The notes: generated from the letters alone by a model not told the origin. DNA of 64,000 nt from Deinococcus humi (GCF_014201875.1 NZ_JACHFL010000003.1:437673-501672), one strand, 5' to 3'; positions 20,565 to 30,570 are shown, counted from the first letter of the stretch. Numbers and translations are program-made.

Positions 20565-21743
20565 TTACTTGATGTTGCCCTGGATTTCCTGCACGGCCTT
20601 GTCCAGAATCTGGCTGTAGTCCGGGTTGGGCTTCTGCACGCTCTGGGCAATCGCGGCGCTCCAGGGAGCCCACACGGCGCCCATCGCCGGAACGTTGGGC
20701 ATGGGGGTGCCCGCGCTGATGGCCTTGCCGAAGCCGGACACCACGGGGTCACTCTTGAGCTTGGTGCGTGCGCTCAGGCTGACCGGAATGCGCCCGCCCG
20801 CCTTGTTAAAGGCGTACTGAGCGTCACTGGAGCTGATCTGCTTGGCAAACTGCGCCGCCGCCACCTTGTTCTTGCTGTAGGCATTGATCATGGTGCCCTG
20901 CACGCCCACGAAGGGGCTCCACTTGCCGGTCGCGCCGGGAGGGGTGGGGAAGGTAGCGATGCCGTAGTCGATGCCCGCCTTCTTGATGTCCCCCATGTCC
21001 CACGGGCCAGTTAGGTACATCGCCAGGCGGCCGTCGGTGAAGGCGCCCTTGGCCACGTCACCGGACACCCCTTCAGGCACGAGGTTGTACTTGTAGCGCA
21101 GATCGTTCAGGAAGGCGCTGGCCTTGTCGGCTCCAGCGTTTGCCAGACCGATATCCTTGGTGTTCAGCGTGCCGCTGGTGTTCTTAAAGACGTAACCGCC
21201 GTAGGCGCTGATCACACCGTAGTTCTGGTAGGCGTTGGACAGATCCGTTAGGAAGCCGAACTTGCCGTTGCCGGTGTTGGCCTGCGCGGTCTTCAGGAAC
21301 TCGGCCCAGGTGGTGGGGGCCTTGGACACCAACTTCTTGTTGTAGACGAGAGCGACGGCCTCGGCGAACATCGGGATGCCGAACAGCTTGCCCTGGTAGG
21401 TCATCGCCTGCAGGCCGGTCTTGTCGAAGTCGGTCTTGCTGGTGATGTACTTGTCCATCGGCTCGATGACGCCCGCCGCCGCGAGCTGGCCCAGGCGGTC
21501 CTGTGGCAGGGTCACGATCACGTCGGGACCCTGGCCCTTGGGGGCACTCTGGATCAGCTTGTCGGGAATCTGGTCAAAGGGCACGCTGACGATGGTGGTC
21601 TTGTTGCCCTTCTTATCGAAGGCAGCAGCCTGATCCTTGAGCCAGTTCAGTTCGGCGCCACCGAAGTGGGTCCAGACCGTGATATTGGCGGCGCTGGCTT
21701 GGCCCAGCAGAGCGAGGGACAGAATGGTCAGTGCTTTCTTCAT
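20565..21743 (-). CDS. malE: Maltose/maltodextrin-type binding protein (MalE-like)
   Basis: This is the periplasmic solute-binding subunit of the CUT1 importer. I chose ATG 21743, preceded by AAGGAGAAGAAC, because it starts a clean signal peptide (MKKALTILSLALLGQASA, 18 residues). The 392-residue protein has the family hallmarks VWTHFGGAELNWLKD, GQGPDVIVTLPQDRLGQLAAAG, GIPMFAEAVALVYNK and GRLAMYLTGPWDMGDI. The sugar bound may be maltose, maltodextrin or trehalose. A cre-like operator lies 26-40 bases upstream of the start codon. Confidence 0.93.
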   Translation of the reverse strand: MKKALTILSLALLGQASAANITVWTHFGGAELNWLKDQAAAFDKKGNKTTIVSVPFDQIPDKLIQSAPKGQGPDVIVTLPQDRLGQLAAAGVIEPMDKYITSKTDFDKTGLQAMTYQGKLFGIPMFAEAVALVYNKKLVSKAPTTWAEFLKTAQANTGNGKFGFLTDLSNAYQNYGVISAYGGYVFKNTSGTLNTKDIGLANAGADKASAFLNDLRYKYNLVPEGVSGDVAKGAFTDGRLAMYLTGPWDMGDIKKAGIDYGIATFPTPPGATGKWSPFVGVQGTMINAYSKNKVAAAQFAKQISSSDAQYAFNKAGGRIPVSLSARTKLKSDPVVSGFGKAISAGTPMPNVPAMGAVWAPWSAAIAQSVQKPNPDYSQILDKAVQEIQGNIK

Positions 21744-21769
21744 GTTCTTCTCCTTGATCAATGCGATTG

Positions 21770-21784
21770 TTGAATCGCTTCCAA
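21770..21784 (-). promoter_or_regulatory. LacI-family (cre-like) operator upstream of malE
   Basis: On the minus strand TTGGAAGCGATTCAA fits TGGAANCGNTTCCA with one mismatch in the right arm. It lies about 20-35 bases downstream of the likely transcription start. Confidence 0.55.
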
Positions 21785-21809
21785 TGTGGGTCAGATTGTG
21801 GGACAACCC

Positions 21810-21815
21810 ATCTTA
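21810..21815 (-). promoter_or_regulatory. Possible -10 of malE
   Basis: TAAGAT on the minus strand. A TTGCAA lies 20 bases upstream, a longer spacing than usual. Confidence 0.3.
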
Positions 21816-22023
21816 ACGCCTTGATCCGCTGCAATTTGCAAGGGAATCTACGGACTGCTCTGGAACGGCAGCATGTCGTGGACAACTCGACGATGGGATG
21901 GACCCATCGAGAAGTATACGCCATACACCCCAGGACCGACAGGGACAGGTTCCGCAGCATCTATTCATCACCTCGTCAGATTCACTCCTTCCTGATTTGC
22001 CTACTTACCGTTCGGTCTGGATG

Positions 22024-22029
22024 TACACT
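22024..22029 (+). promoter_or_regulatory. Leaderless -10 box of the MFS gene
   Basis: TACACT lies exactly 6 bases before ATG 22036, as at doxX and the DinB-like gene. Confidence 0.5.
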
Positions 22030-22035
22030 CCGGGA

Positions 22036-23307
22036 ATGAGCGAGCCCGTCTCTCCTCCACCGACGACCGGCAGCAGACCTGCCGCCAGCACAAAGGTCAT
22101 TCTTTTTCTGACCATCTTTACGGCCATGCTGGGCCTGAGTGTGCTATTTCCCATCCTGGCTCCGCTGGGCCGGCAACTGGGCCTGAGCGAAACACAGGTG
22201 GGCTGGTTTTCCACCGCATACAGCCTGATGCAGTTTGTCTTCTCGCCCATCTGGGGTGCGCGCAGTGAGCGAGTGGGGCGCAAGCCAGTGCTGCTCATGG
22301 GGCTGGTGGGCTTTTCCCTCAGTTTCGGGCTGTTCGGCTATTTCGCACATCTGGGTTTGCAGGGCACCCTGGCGGGTGGCGCCCTGTTTGGGCTGCTGGT
22401 GGCCTCGCGGGTGATTGGGGGGGTCCTGAGCAGCGCCACGCTGCCCACCGCGCAGGCGATGATGGCGGATTTAAGCAGTGAAAAGGACCGCGCGGCCAGC
22501 CTGGGCCTGATCGGCGCGGCTTTCGGGCTGGGCGTGGTCTTCGGCCCCGCACTGGGCGGGCTGCTGAGCACCTTCAGCCTGACCACCCCAATCTACTTCT
22601 CCGCCGTCTTGGGACTGGTGACCGCCGCCGTCGCTTACAGGGTGCTGCCCGAAACGCGCCGCGCCGACTCGGTACCGATGGGCAAGGGGGATCGCCGCGC
22701 TCTGCTGACGCGCGGGGCCATTCCGCTGTTCCTGGCCGTCAGCGCGCTGTCCACCCTGGCGAGCGTGGGAATGGAGCAGACCATTGCGTTCTACGTGCAG
22801 GACACGCTGAAGCTGACTCCTGGCAACACGGCCCGCACGGTAGGCGGCATGCTGGCGGTCTTCGGGATCGTGGCGGCGCTGGTGCAGGGTGGCGCGATCC
22901 GGCCCCTGAGCAAGAAGATCCAGCCCACCGCACTGATCTCGCTGGGTCTGGCGGTGATGGCGGCGGGCATGTTCCTGCTGCCGCAAACACATGCTTACTG
23001 GCCGATGACCGCCGCGCTGGCCGTCATCGGTGTGGGCAGCGCGATCCTGTCTCCCAGCCTGAGCGCCGCCCTAAGCCTGAGCGTTCCAGCCAACCAGCAG
23101 GGCGCGGTGGCCGGTCTGAACAGCAGCGCTCTGGCCCTGGGGCGCATGACCGGGCCGCTGATCGGCACTGGGCTGTACCAGACAGTCAGCCATGGGGCAC
23201 CGTACCTGCTCAGCGGCGCGGTGCTGGTGCTGGCGTTGATCTGGACGCTGGCCGCACGGCCCCGGGTGGACATGAAGCCGGAAAGCGGAGCAATAAGAAG
23301 CGGATAG
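22036..23307 (+). CDS. MFS transporter, drug-exporter (DHA1/TetA-like) type
   Basis: The 423-residue protein has about 12 hydrophobic helices. Between helices 2 and 3 it carries the MFS motif A-like [16 protein letters not shown], and in helix 5 [16 protein letters not shown], the antiporter motif C. These place it among proton-driven exporters of small molecules in the inner membrane. ATG 22036 is favoured because a TACACT box sits 6 bases before it; upstream in-frame codons look non-coding. It is divergent from malE. The substrate is unknown. Confidence 0.87.
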   Translation: MSEPVSPPPTTGSRPAASTKVILFLTIFTAMLGLSVLFPILAPLGRQLGLSETQVGWFSTAYSLMQFVFSPIWGARSERVGRKPVLLMGLVGFSLSFGLFGYFAHLGLQGTLAGGALFGLLVASRVIGGVLSSATLPTAQAMMADLSSEKDRAASLGLIGAAFGLGVVFGPALGGLLSTFSLTTPIYFSAVLGLVTAAVAYRVLPETRRADSVPMGKGDRRALLTRGAIPLFLAVSALSTLASVGMEQTIAFYVQDTLKLTPGNTARTVGGMLAVFGIVAALVQGGAIRPLSKKIQPTALISLGLAVMAAGMFLLPQTHAYWPMTAALAVIGVGSAILSPSLSAALSLSVPANQQGAVAGLNSSALALGRMTGPLIGTGLYQTVSHGAPYLLSGAVLVLALIWTLAARPRVDMKPESGAIRSG

Positions 23308-23376
23308 AGGACTGAGGGAAAAGAGGCCGACAGAATGCTTCTTGTCTCGCCCGATTTTTTCAGGTTTGAGAATCAC

Positions 23377-23413
23377 GGGAGGAACTGACCACCTCTGCCT
23401 GACCGTTCCTCCC
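23377..23413. terminator. Hairpin between convergent genes
   Basis: GGGAGGAAC (23377-23385) pairs with GTTCCTCCC (23405-23413) around a 19-base loop, six bases before the stop of the minus-strand gene. It has no T-run, so termination is only likely. Confidence 0.4.
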
Positions 23414-23418
23414 ATCTC

Positions 23419-23865
23419 TCACTCCAGCACGTACCGCACCGCTTCCTCAAACCCGACTTTCTCCGCCTCGGTCCGTTTCAGGACCTTATTTGTCCGCCAC
23501 GGCATCCAGTCGGTCTGCCCGGTGGTGCTTCTCAAAAATCCGCGCACGCCGACTTCCACGTAGCGGGCGTCCTTGCCCAGCAGAGCACTGAGGCCCGCAC
23601 GCACCGCCTCTGGGTCGCGTAGGGGGCCGGTCAGGCGGGCAGAGGGAATGTCGGGCGTCTCTTCCGGCTCCGGCACAGGTTCGCCGGGCGGGCGGGTGGG
23701 TGCGGGATGCGGGCGGTACAGCTCCACGCGGAAGCCGTCCAGCACCAGCAGGGCGGCTAGGGCCTGCGCCTCGGGCAGGGGGTGGGCGAAGGTGACGTGG
23801 ATGTCCAGCTCGTGCCCGCGCGTGCCTTTGTCCGTCTGGGACTGTGGGTTCTGTGTGTCGGTCAT
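23419..23865 (-). CDS. Hypothetical protein
   Basis: The 148-residue cytoplasmic-looking protein has no signal peptide or membrane helix. Residues 20-52 (VTFAHPLPEAQALAALLVLDGFRVELY) and the C-terminal half look like a small alpha/beta fold, split by a proline/glutamate-rich linker (about 53-75). I do not recognise a family. The start codon overlaps the stop of the DinB-like gene by four bases, so the two are translationally coupled and probably work together. Confidence 0.7.
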   Translation of the reverse strand: MTDTQNPQSQTDKGTRGHELDIHVTFAHPLPEAQALAALLVLDGFRVELYRPHPAPTRPPGEPVPEPEETPDIPSARLTGPLRDPEAVRAGLSALLGKDARYVEVGVRGFLRSTTGQTDWMPWRTNKVLKRTEAEKVGFEEAVRYVLE

Positions 23866-24386
23866 GCGGCGGCGCTCTCCTCCAGCAGTTTGCGGTGGTT
23901 GCGCATGTGCATGGTCACCATCCGCAGCCAGTCCAGCGCGTCAATCTCGCCGAAAAACTGGTGCCAGAAGGTGCGCCCCGGCGTCTCTGCAACTTGGGCG
24001 GCCATGTCCTCCAGTTTCCGGCGGTGTTCGGCCCACTCGGTGTCCAGCGCTTCGAAGGGCAGACCCTCGTCGCTGGGCAGCAGGGCTATGGGCGACTGCC
24101 GCTTGCCGTCCACGATCTCGCCCGGCACCTGGGGCATGGGCCGTAACGCCTTGTCGGACATCAGCAGGCGCAGCAACGGTACGATGCTGTTGTCGATCTT
24201 CAGGACGTGTTCGGCTTCCTGTGCGGGGGACCATTCTCGGCCCGACTGGGTTGTGTTCCAGTCGGCCTCGCGGCCCCGCAACTGTGTCTCAAAACGGTCC
24301 AGCTCTACGCTCAGGCGCGTGCGAACTTCCTCGGGGGTCTGGCCCATCGCTTTCAGGACGGCAGGATCGAACATGGATTGTGACAT
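23862..24386 (-). CDS. DinB-fold (DinB_2-like) protein
   Basis: The 174-residue, mainly helical protein has the DinB-like pattern of histidines: AEHVLKI near 58, H near 133, and MHMRNH close to the end. This corresponds to the metal-binding triad of the DinB/YfiT four-helix family. Some members are thiol-dependent transferases and are expanded in Deinococcus, but this protein's reaction is unknown. The start ATG 24386 is fixed by a TACACT box 6 bases upstream. It is coupled by a 4-base overlap to the next gene and lies 63 bases downstream of the protease-nuclease gene. Confidence 0.75.
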   Translation of the reverse strand: MSQSMFDPAVLKAMGQTPEEVRTRLSVELDRFETQLRGREADWNTTQSGREWSPAQEAEHVLKIDNSIVPLLRLLMSDKALRPMPQVPGEIVDGKRQSPIALLPSDEGLPFEALDTEWAEHRRKLEDMAAQVAETPGRTFWHQFFGEIDALDWLRMVTMHMRNHRKLLEESAAA

Positions 24387-24392
24387 GCCCGC

Positions 24393-24398
24393 AGTGTA
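24393..24398 (-). promoter_or_regulatory. Leaderless -10 box of the DinB-like gene
   Basis: TACACT on the minus strand, 6 bases before the ATG. Confidence 0.5.
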
Positions 24399-24448
24399 CA
24401 GAGTTGGGGCCGGGCATTCCCGCATCCCCGCGTCGCAGTTGGCAAAGA

Positions 24449-26413
24449 CTAGCGGCCCAGCCCTTCCGAAAAGTCCACCAAGGCACCCCATTCCGGATGA
24501 TCAATCAGAGGGTTGCGGTTGCCCTGACGGGCGAATATCAGGGCGTTGCGATGCCTCTCCCAGTCGCCGGGCGGGGTGGCCACGTGCCACGCCAGCAGCG
24601 TGTCCAGGTGCCGGGCGCTGTACTGGCGCACCACGCCTGGGTAACGCAGTAGGAAATAGAGGGTGGCCCGCGCCGCAGCGCCCTTACCGTGAGCGGGTTC
24701 AAATTCGCCGGGATCGCGGCGGCCACAGTCGCTCCGAAGCGCCTCGCCGTAGTCGGGAAAGTCGAAATACGGTGTGTTGCCCCGGAACGAATTGCAGTCG
24801 GGTTCGCAGGCGAACAGATGATGCAGATCGCCGCGCATCGGCTCGCGCTTGCTGAACCAGCTTTGCGGCACGACATGTTCACAGTTGTATGGGAAAGCCT
24901 CTTCCAAGGTGTCAAGCGCGATACTCTCGCGGGCCGCCAGTTCGGTGCGGCGGGTTTGCGCGGCCAGATCGGCGGCAATCAGTTCCTCGGGGGTGTGTTC
25001 GCGGGCGCTGTACAGGCTGCGGAGTTTGCCGTCCGGCCACACGTCTACCGCCGGGTACAGTTCGCTGGCGGGCGAATAGCGCGGCGTCTGCGTATGGGTG
25101 CGCGTGACCAGTTGTGAAAGGGCCAGAAAGCGGGCCTGGGGCGTGTTGTCCACAGCCAGCCCCTCGTAATACGCGGCTGCTTTCGCCTCGTCCTGCGGGT
25201 CGAGGTAAGCGCCGGGCTGCTCCGGTTCGGGCTGCGGCACGGGCTGGGGGAGCCCCGCCTCTCCCCCCCTCACCTTGATGCTCAGGGTGACGGGCCAGCT
25301 GGCCACACCATCCGGACCAGGAGTCACCAGACCCAGATCGAGGGCACTGATGGCCTCGCGCACGCCTTGGCCAGGCACAGCAGGCGCGGAGACGATGATA
25401 GGCGGGCGGTTGCCACTCAGCACCTCTGCCACCAGGGCACTGTCCGCCGCGTCAGCGCGGGTTCGCAAGTCGTTCAGGATGCGGCTGACGCGCACACCCT
25501 CGTTGGCGATCCAGTCGATGTCGCTGTCCGGATCTCCGGGCTGGAGGGGCTGGCCGTCGCGCCGCAGGGTGCGGCCCTGGGCATCGGTCCGCGGAACGCC
25601 GCTGTGGTGCAGGGCCACCACCTCCCAGGCGTCGTTGAACACTGGGCTGCCGCTGCTGCCAGGAGAAGTATCGGTCTCGTAGTGCAAAAAATCGGGCAGC
25701 AGGTCTACCAGCCGATTCTCGCGCAGGGCAATCTGCTTGGTCTCGCCGCCGGGATGCTGCACGATGCTCAGGGCCTCGCCCAGCACGGTCTTGTCGGCAC
25801 TGCCGATCATCGGGAGCCAGCCGTAAGCGGAAGTATCTCCGCGCACCGCCACCAGCGAGTAGTCCAGCGACTCGGAGGTCACAAACAGCGTCTCCGGATC
25901 AAGAGGAAGCGTGACGGGGGTGGCGAGTTCGCCGTCCGGCAGCAACTCGTAATTGAACTCGATCACCGCCAGCCGGGCAGTGGCGATGTCCTCCAGTACA
26001 TGGTGGTTGGTCAGGATGGCGCGCGGGCTGCACAGCCACCCAGTGCCGAAGCCAACGGTGCGGCCCCGCGTGTCCTTCAATACTACCCGCCCCACCGCCC
26101 GGGACGCGCTGCGGGCCAGATCCAGGTACGCCACGCCCACCAGATCGTTGGCCCCCAGTACACGCTCGGCCTGGATACGGGTCTTGCCCGGCCAGCGCCC
26201 AGTAACCGCCGCCATTCTCTCGCGGCCCTCGGCCAGCGAGCAGGCATCGGCATAGGGCACGCCCAGACGGGTCAGGCGGGCCTCCAGTTGCTCTTGCGAA
26301 TTAGCCGCCATCGGGCCGCCCACAGTCAGGCGTTCCAGCGTGCGCGTTCGCTCGGCGTCGCGGCTGATAAAGCGGGCATGCGTCTCCTGCAGCACTTCGG
26401 GCGGAATGTCCAT
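24449..26413 (-). CDS. Trypsin-like serine protease fused to endonuclease I domain
   Basis: I chose ATG 26413 because TACGCT lies 6 bases before it; an ATG 12 codons earlier is less likely. The 654-residue protein has no signal peptide. Residues 1-85 are helical, and residues about 90-320 form a trypsin/DegP-like protease with TNHHVL (His137/138), LDYSLV (Asp184) and GSSGSP (Ser254). After a Pro/Glu-rich linker (about 385-405) comes an endonuclease I (EndA/NucM) domain: CEHVVPQSWF (510-519), DLHHLFACEPDCNSFRGN (528-545) and QGNRNPLIDHPEW (629-641). Both active sites look intact. A cytoplasmic protease joined to a nuclease suggests a self-activated effector in defence or stress, which is inference. 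An extracellular nutrient role would need an export signal that I cannot see. Confidence 0.85.
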   Translation of the reverse strand: MDIPPEVLQETHARFISRDAERTRTLERLTVGGPMAANSQEQLEARLTRLGVPYADACSLAEGRERMAAVTGRWPGKTRIQAERVLGANDLVGVAYLDLARSASRAVGRVVLKDTRGRTVGFGTGWLCSPRAILTNHHVLEDIATARLAVIEFNYELLPDGELATPVTLPLDPETLFVTSESLDYSLVAVRGDTSAYGWLPMIGSADKTVLGEALSIVQHPGGETKQIALRENRLVDLLPDFLHYETDTSPGSSGSPVFNDAWEVVALHHSGVPRTDAQGRTLRRDGQPLQPGDPDSDIDWIANEGVRVSRILNDLRTRADAADSALVAEVLSGNRPPIIVSAPAVPGQGVREAISALDLGLVTPGPDGVASWPVTLSIKVRGGEAGLPQPVPQPEPEQPGAYLDPQDEAKAAAYYEGLAVDNTPQARFLALSQLVTRTHTQTPRYSPASELYPAVDVWPDGKLRSLYSAREHTPEELIAADLAAQTRRTELAARESIALDTLEEAFPYNCEHVVPQSWFSKREPMRGDLHHLFACEPDCNSFRGNTPYFDFPDYGEALRSDCGRRDPGEFEPAHGKGAAARATLYFLLRYPGVVRQYSARHLDTLLAWHVATPPGDWERHRNALIFARQGNRNPLIDHPEWGALVDFSEGLGR

Positions 26414-26419
26414 GTCGAC

Positions 26420-26425
26420 AGCGTA
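26420..26425 (-). promoter_or_regulatory. Leaderless -10 box of the protease-nuclease gene
   Basis: TACGCT on the minus strand, 6 bases before ATG 26413; it decides the start. Confidence 0.5.
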
Positions 26426-26915
26426 GCGGAAGGGGTGTGAGACGGGCACGGTAGCCCCAGGCCACCTTCACGTGGTGCAAATTTCGAACTTACAGCTTTC
26501 AACATACCTCGACAGGCGCTGCAAGAGAGACCCCTCGCATTCCTCATGGAGATCACCAAGAAAATTCAAGATGCGCTTGCTGAGACTCTGTGGGCCACAC
26601 TGATTGCCGCTCAGAGTAAGGGCAGCATGAATAGGAGCATCAGCGTCCAACTGCTCCATGCAACAAGAAATGGACCGGGTCATCACGTCCTAGGACTCAA
26701 AAAGAGCCTTGAAGACTGCGATGAGCGCCTTTCGAAGGACGGCAGCTCTAATCAAGCCTGTGTTGTGAACAGGGACTTTGCCGAACCCGATGACCATGCC
26801 AGAGGACAGCATGACCGGGGTGACCTTGCCGCCCACCACAGTCAAAAACTTACGTGGAACTGCGAGTCGATCACGCAGCCACTACCTTTATGAGCTCAGC
26901 GCCGCAAATCTGCCC
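26426..26915. other. Poorly coding stretch with decayed-looking short frames
   Basis: No recognised gene. On the minus strand a 58-codon frame (stop at 26690-26692) with protein-like hydrophobic composition (VVGGKVTPVMLSSGMVIGFG) is followed in another frame by the 72-codon frame listed separately. The local composition is less GC-rich than its neighbours. This may be the remnant of a gene. Confidence 0.35.
26468..26686 (-). CDS. Small hypothetical protein or gene remnant
   Basis: A 72-residue frame (MTRSISCCMEQLDADAP at its start, ending in a Cys- and Arg-containing helix) begins 3 bases after the stop of another short frame. No ribosome site is evident and no family is recognised. It could be the second half of a decayed gene. 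Confidence 0.2.
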   Translation of the reverse strand: MMTRSISCCMEQLDADAPIHAALTLSGNQCGPQSLSKRILNFLGDLHEECEGSLLQRLSRYVESCKFEICTT

Positions 26916-28193
26916 TCAGCGCACAGGCCTGCCGAGGCTGGTCTTCCCCCCCAGATAGGGGCGCAGCGCCTCTGGCACGCGAATGGTTCCGTCTGCCTGC
27001 TGATGGTTTTCCAGCAACGGCACCAGGATGCGGGGCGTGGCGATCCCAGTGTTGTTGAGGGTATAGGCGTAGGTCAGTTTGCCCTCCTCGTCGCGGTAAC
27101 GCAGCCCAGTGCGGCGGGCCTGCCAGTCGCCCAGATAGCTGCAACTGTGGGTTTCACGGTACAGGTTCTCGCTGGGCACCCAGCTTTCGAGGTCATACAT
27201 CAGCACTTTGCCCGCACCCATGTCGCCAGTGCAGTTCTGCACGACCCGGTATGGCAACTCCAGTGCCGTCAGCAGGTCCTCGGCGTTCTGCAGAATCTTG
27301 TCGAACCACTCCAGCGCCTCAGCCTCGTCGGCGCGGCACAGGACGTACTGCTCGACCTTGCGGAACTCGTGCACCCGGATCAGCCCGCGCACGTCCCGTC
27401 CCGCCGAGCCCGCCTCACTACGGAAGGCTGCGCTGATGGCGGCGTAAGTGATCGGCAGGGCGTTCAGCGGCAGTTGTTCTCCTGCGTACAGGCTGTTGAC
27501 TGGCACTTCCGCTGTCCCGGCCAGCATCAGTTCGTCGCCCTCGATCTTGTAGACCTGATCCTCACCACCCGGGAAATGCCCGCTGCCCAGGAAAGCTTCC
27601 GGGCGTGCCAGAGCGCTGGTGCTCAGGGGAGTAAAGCCGCGTTCAGAGAGGAAATCCAGCGCGAACATCTGCACCGCCATTTCGAGCAGCACCGCCTCAC
27701 CCTTCAGGAGGTAGCTGCGGCTGCCCGACACCCGCGCGACCCGCTCGGGATCGCTCCAGCCCTGACGTTCCAACAGTTCGACATGATCTAAAGGGGCAAA
27801 GTCGAATTCCGGCAGGGTGCCCTGGCGACGCAATTCCACGTTCTCTGAGTCGTCCCCGCCCACCGGCACGCTGGCCAGTGGAATGTTCGGCACGCGCAGC
27901 AGCAGCTGGCGCAGTTGCTCCTCGTGGGCGCGCAGGGACGGTTCCAGCACCTTGATCTCCTCACCCAGTTCCTTGCCCTTGACGATCAAGGCGGGGCGCT
28001 CGGCAGGTGTGGCTCTGGGAACCAGCTTGGCATTGGCATTGCGTTCGGCCTGCATGGCCTCGACGCGCTGCTTGACTCCCAAAAGCTCATGGTCCAGCGC
28101 CAGCAGTTCGTCAAGATCAAGGTTGACGCCCTTAACCTTGATGGCGTGCTTGACGGCACCGGCATTCTCACGGATGAATTTCAGGTCCAACAT
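26916..28193 (-). CDS. serS: Seryl-tRNA synthetase
   Basis: The enzyme charges tRNA-Ser (and tRNA-Sec) with serine. The 425-residue length is standard. Residues 1-105 form the long antiparallel coiled-coil arm that grips the tRNA. The class II core has motif 2 (FRSEAGSAGRDVRGLIRVHEFRKVE, split here by position at about 254-278) and motif 3 (TGIATPRILVPLLE, near 391-404). The ATG is immediately adjacent to the stop of gatC, so the two aminoacylation genes form one operon. Confidence 0.96.
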   Translation of the reverse strand: MLDLKFIRENAGAVKHAIKVKGVNLDLDELLALDHELLGVKQRVEAMQAERNANAKLVPRATPAERPALIVKGKELGEEIKVLEPSLRAHEEQLRQLLLRVPNIPLASVPVGGDDSENVELRRQGTLPEFDFAPLDHVELLERQGWSDPERVARVSGSRSYLLKGEAVLLEMAVQMFALDFLSERGFTPLSTSALARPEAFLGSGHFPGGEDQVYKIEGDELMLAGTAEVPVNSLYAGEQLPLNALPITYAAISAAFRSEAGSAGRDVRGLIRVHEFRKVEQYVLCRADEAEALEWFDKILQNAEDLLTALELPYRVVQNCTGDMGAGKVLMYDLESWVPSENLYRETHSCSYLGDWQARRTGLRYRDEEGKLTYAYTLNNTGIATPRILVPLLENHQQADGTIRVPEALRPYLGGKTSLGRPVR

Positions 28194-28484
28194 TCAGTCG
28201 GCCTCAACAGTGCGGGGCACACGGATAAAGCCGTCCTGCGTTTCGGGAGCCAGCGTTTCAATAACAGATAGAGGGAAAGCCGCACCAGACAGGTCATCGC
28301 GCAGAACGTTCACCAGATTCACCGGGCGCTGCATTTCCTCGACGCCACTCGTGTCGACCTCGCGCAGTTGCTCGAAGTAGCCCAGCACGCGGCTGAGGTC
28401 CTGGGTCATGGCTTCCCGCTCATCGGGGGTCAGTTCCAGCCGCGCGAGGCTGGCGAGGTGATCCATCTGGGCCGCGTCAATCAT
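28194..28484 (-). CDS. gatC: Asp/Glu-tRNA amidotransferase subunit C
   Basis: GatC stabilises the GatCAB complex that converts mischarged Asp-tRNA(Asn) or Glu-tRNA(Gln). The 96-residue protein has the family pattern [18 protein letters not shown] near its start and RDD followed by the conserved FIRVPRT end. ATG 28484 is chosen because TATACT lies 7 bases before it. gatA and gatB are not in the window, as is common in Deinococcus-Thermus. serS follows with no gap. Confidence 0.93.
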   Translation of the reverse strand: MIDAAQMDHLASLARLELTPDEREAMTQDLSRVLGYFEQLREVDTSGVEEMQRPVNLVNVLRDDLSGAAFPLSVIETLAPETQDGFIRVPRTVEAD

Positions 28485-28491
28485 GGACGGC

Positions 28492-28497
28492 AGTATA
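28492..28497 (-). promoter_or_regulatory. Leaderless -10 box of gatC-serS
   Basis: TATACT on the minus strand, 7 bases before the gatC ATG. Confidence 0.5.
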
Positions 28498-28906
28498 GAT
28501 TCCCTGCGCTGCGTTTGGCTTGCACTCACCGGCCAGCCCAGACAGGAAGCTCCGGGTAACATACAGCCCAGCCCCCAGCCCCATCTTTCGGCCGGATATC
28601 GCGTGACGGTCTAAGCCGTTGGTCATCCAGCAGCGCTGGGGTTCTGAGTCGTTGTTGCCAGTCAGGAAACGAAGGTCGCCAGCGGGAAGCGCATGCCCAT
28701 CTCAATCCTATGACCCGAATGAAATGGGCGGGCCATCGTTATGATGAGCCGCCACTCCAGATAAGCCAGAGTCAGGGTTCCTAGCCCAGAAGCTTCACAA
28801 AACTCACCGATTCAACGGAGAGCTTGGAGCTGTTGCACACCATCTGAAAGCGACTTATAGCGCCCCCAACTCTCAAATTTAAAACCCAGAACTGGGAAAA
28901 GTCACA
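28498..28906. other. Intergenic stretch without recognised features
   Basis: About 410 bases between divergent gatC and the sugar-binding protein gene. No open frame with a ribosome site, no repeat and no RNA gene was seen. Confidence 0.45.
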
Positions 28907-28935
28907 TTGACACCCCGCAACGGGCGGTGTAGCCT
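28907..28935 (+). promoter_or_regulatory. Promoter of the second sugar ABC locus
   Basis: A consensus -35 TTGACA (28907-28912), a 17-base spacer and -10 TAGCCT (28930-28935) predict a start near 28942. This is the best sigma-70-type promoter in the window with that of lon. Confidence 0.7.
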
Positions 28936-28959
28936 TCCTGAATCACAACTGCGTATTCG

Positions 28960-28973
28960 TGGAACCGCTTCCG
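28960..28973 (+). promoter_or_regulatory. LacI-family (cre-like) operator, second sugar ABC locus
   Basis: TGGAACCGCTTCCG fits TGGAANCGNTTCCA with one mismatch, about 18-31 bases downstream of the predicted start. A bound repressor would act as a roadblock. Confidence 0.6.
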
Positions 28974-29025
28974 AGGGGAAGTGGCAAGGCCGAGGCAAGC
29001 TCGGCCCGTCCACACAGGAGGATTC

Positions 29026-30285
<1,260 letters not shown>

Positions 30286-30302
30286 GCGCGGTCCACCCAC
30301 CC

Positions 30303-30356
30303 CTCACCGTGAGGTGAGCTGGGGACGCCCGCGTGGATCGGGGCGTCCCCTTTTTT
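30303..30356 (+). terminator. Terminator after the sugar-binding protein gene
   Basis: A 10-bp stem (30321-30330 with 30341-30350) is followed by six T. A smaller 6-bp hairpin (30303-30308 with 30313-30318) precedes it. As at malE, the binding protein is insulated from its permeases. Confidence 0.85.
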
Positions 30357-30398
30357 GACTCGCCAGCAAATCAAAGACGAATGGTTGAGAGTTTTCCG

Positions 30399-30413
30399 TT
30401 CCAACCGCTTTTG
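30399..30413 (+). promoter_or_regulatory. Weak cre-like site before the permease gene
   Basis: Only the core AACCGCTT matches TGGAANCGNTTCCA; both outer arms differ. It is listed because of its position and may be chance. Confidence 0.2.
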
Positions 30414-30570
30414 CAGCAACACCTTCAAAATAGGGCCAAAGTCGACCGCTAAGCTGAAGACACCGCGTCAGAGCAGCCATATTTCACGACAGCACATTTC
30501 TTCTGAGCATCACGGGGTATCCCGACCGTTTTCGGGATTCCATCCTTCAGGGACAAGGAGGCCACAGACC

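Noticed and set aside
26546..26893. A 115-codon plus-strand frame between the protease-nuclease and serS
   Set aside because: Composition is not protein-like in its second half and no start signal is seen; the minus strand looks more coding here.
30399..30413. A fourth full cre-like operator before the permease gene
   Set aside because: Only the eight-base core matches; both outer arms differ, so it is kept only as a weak site.
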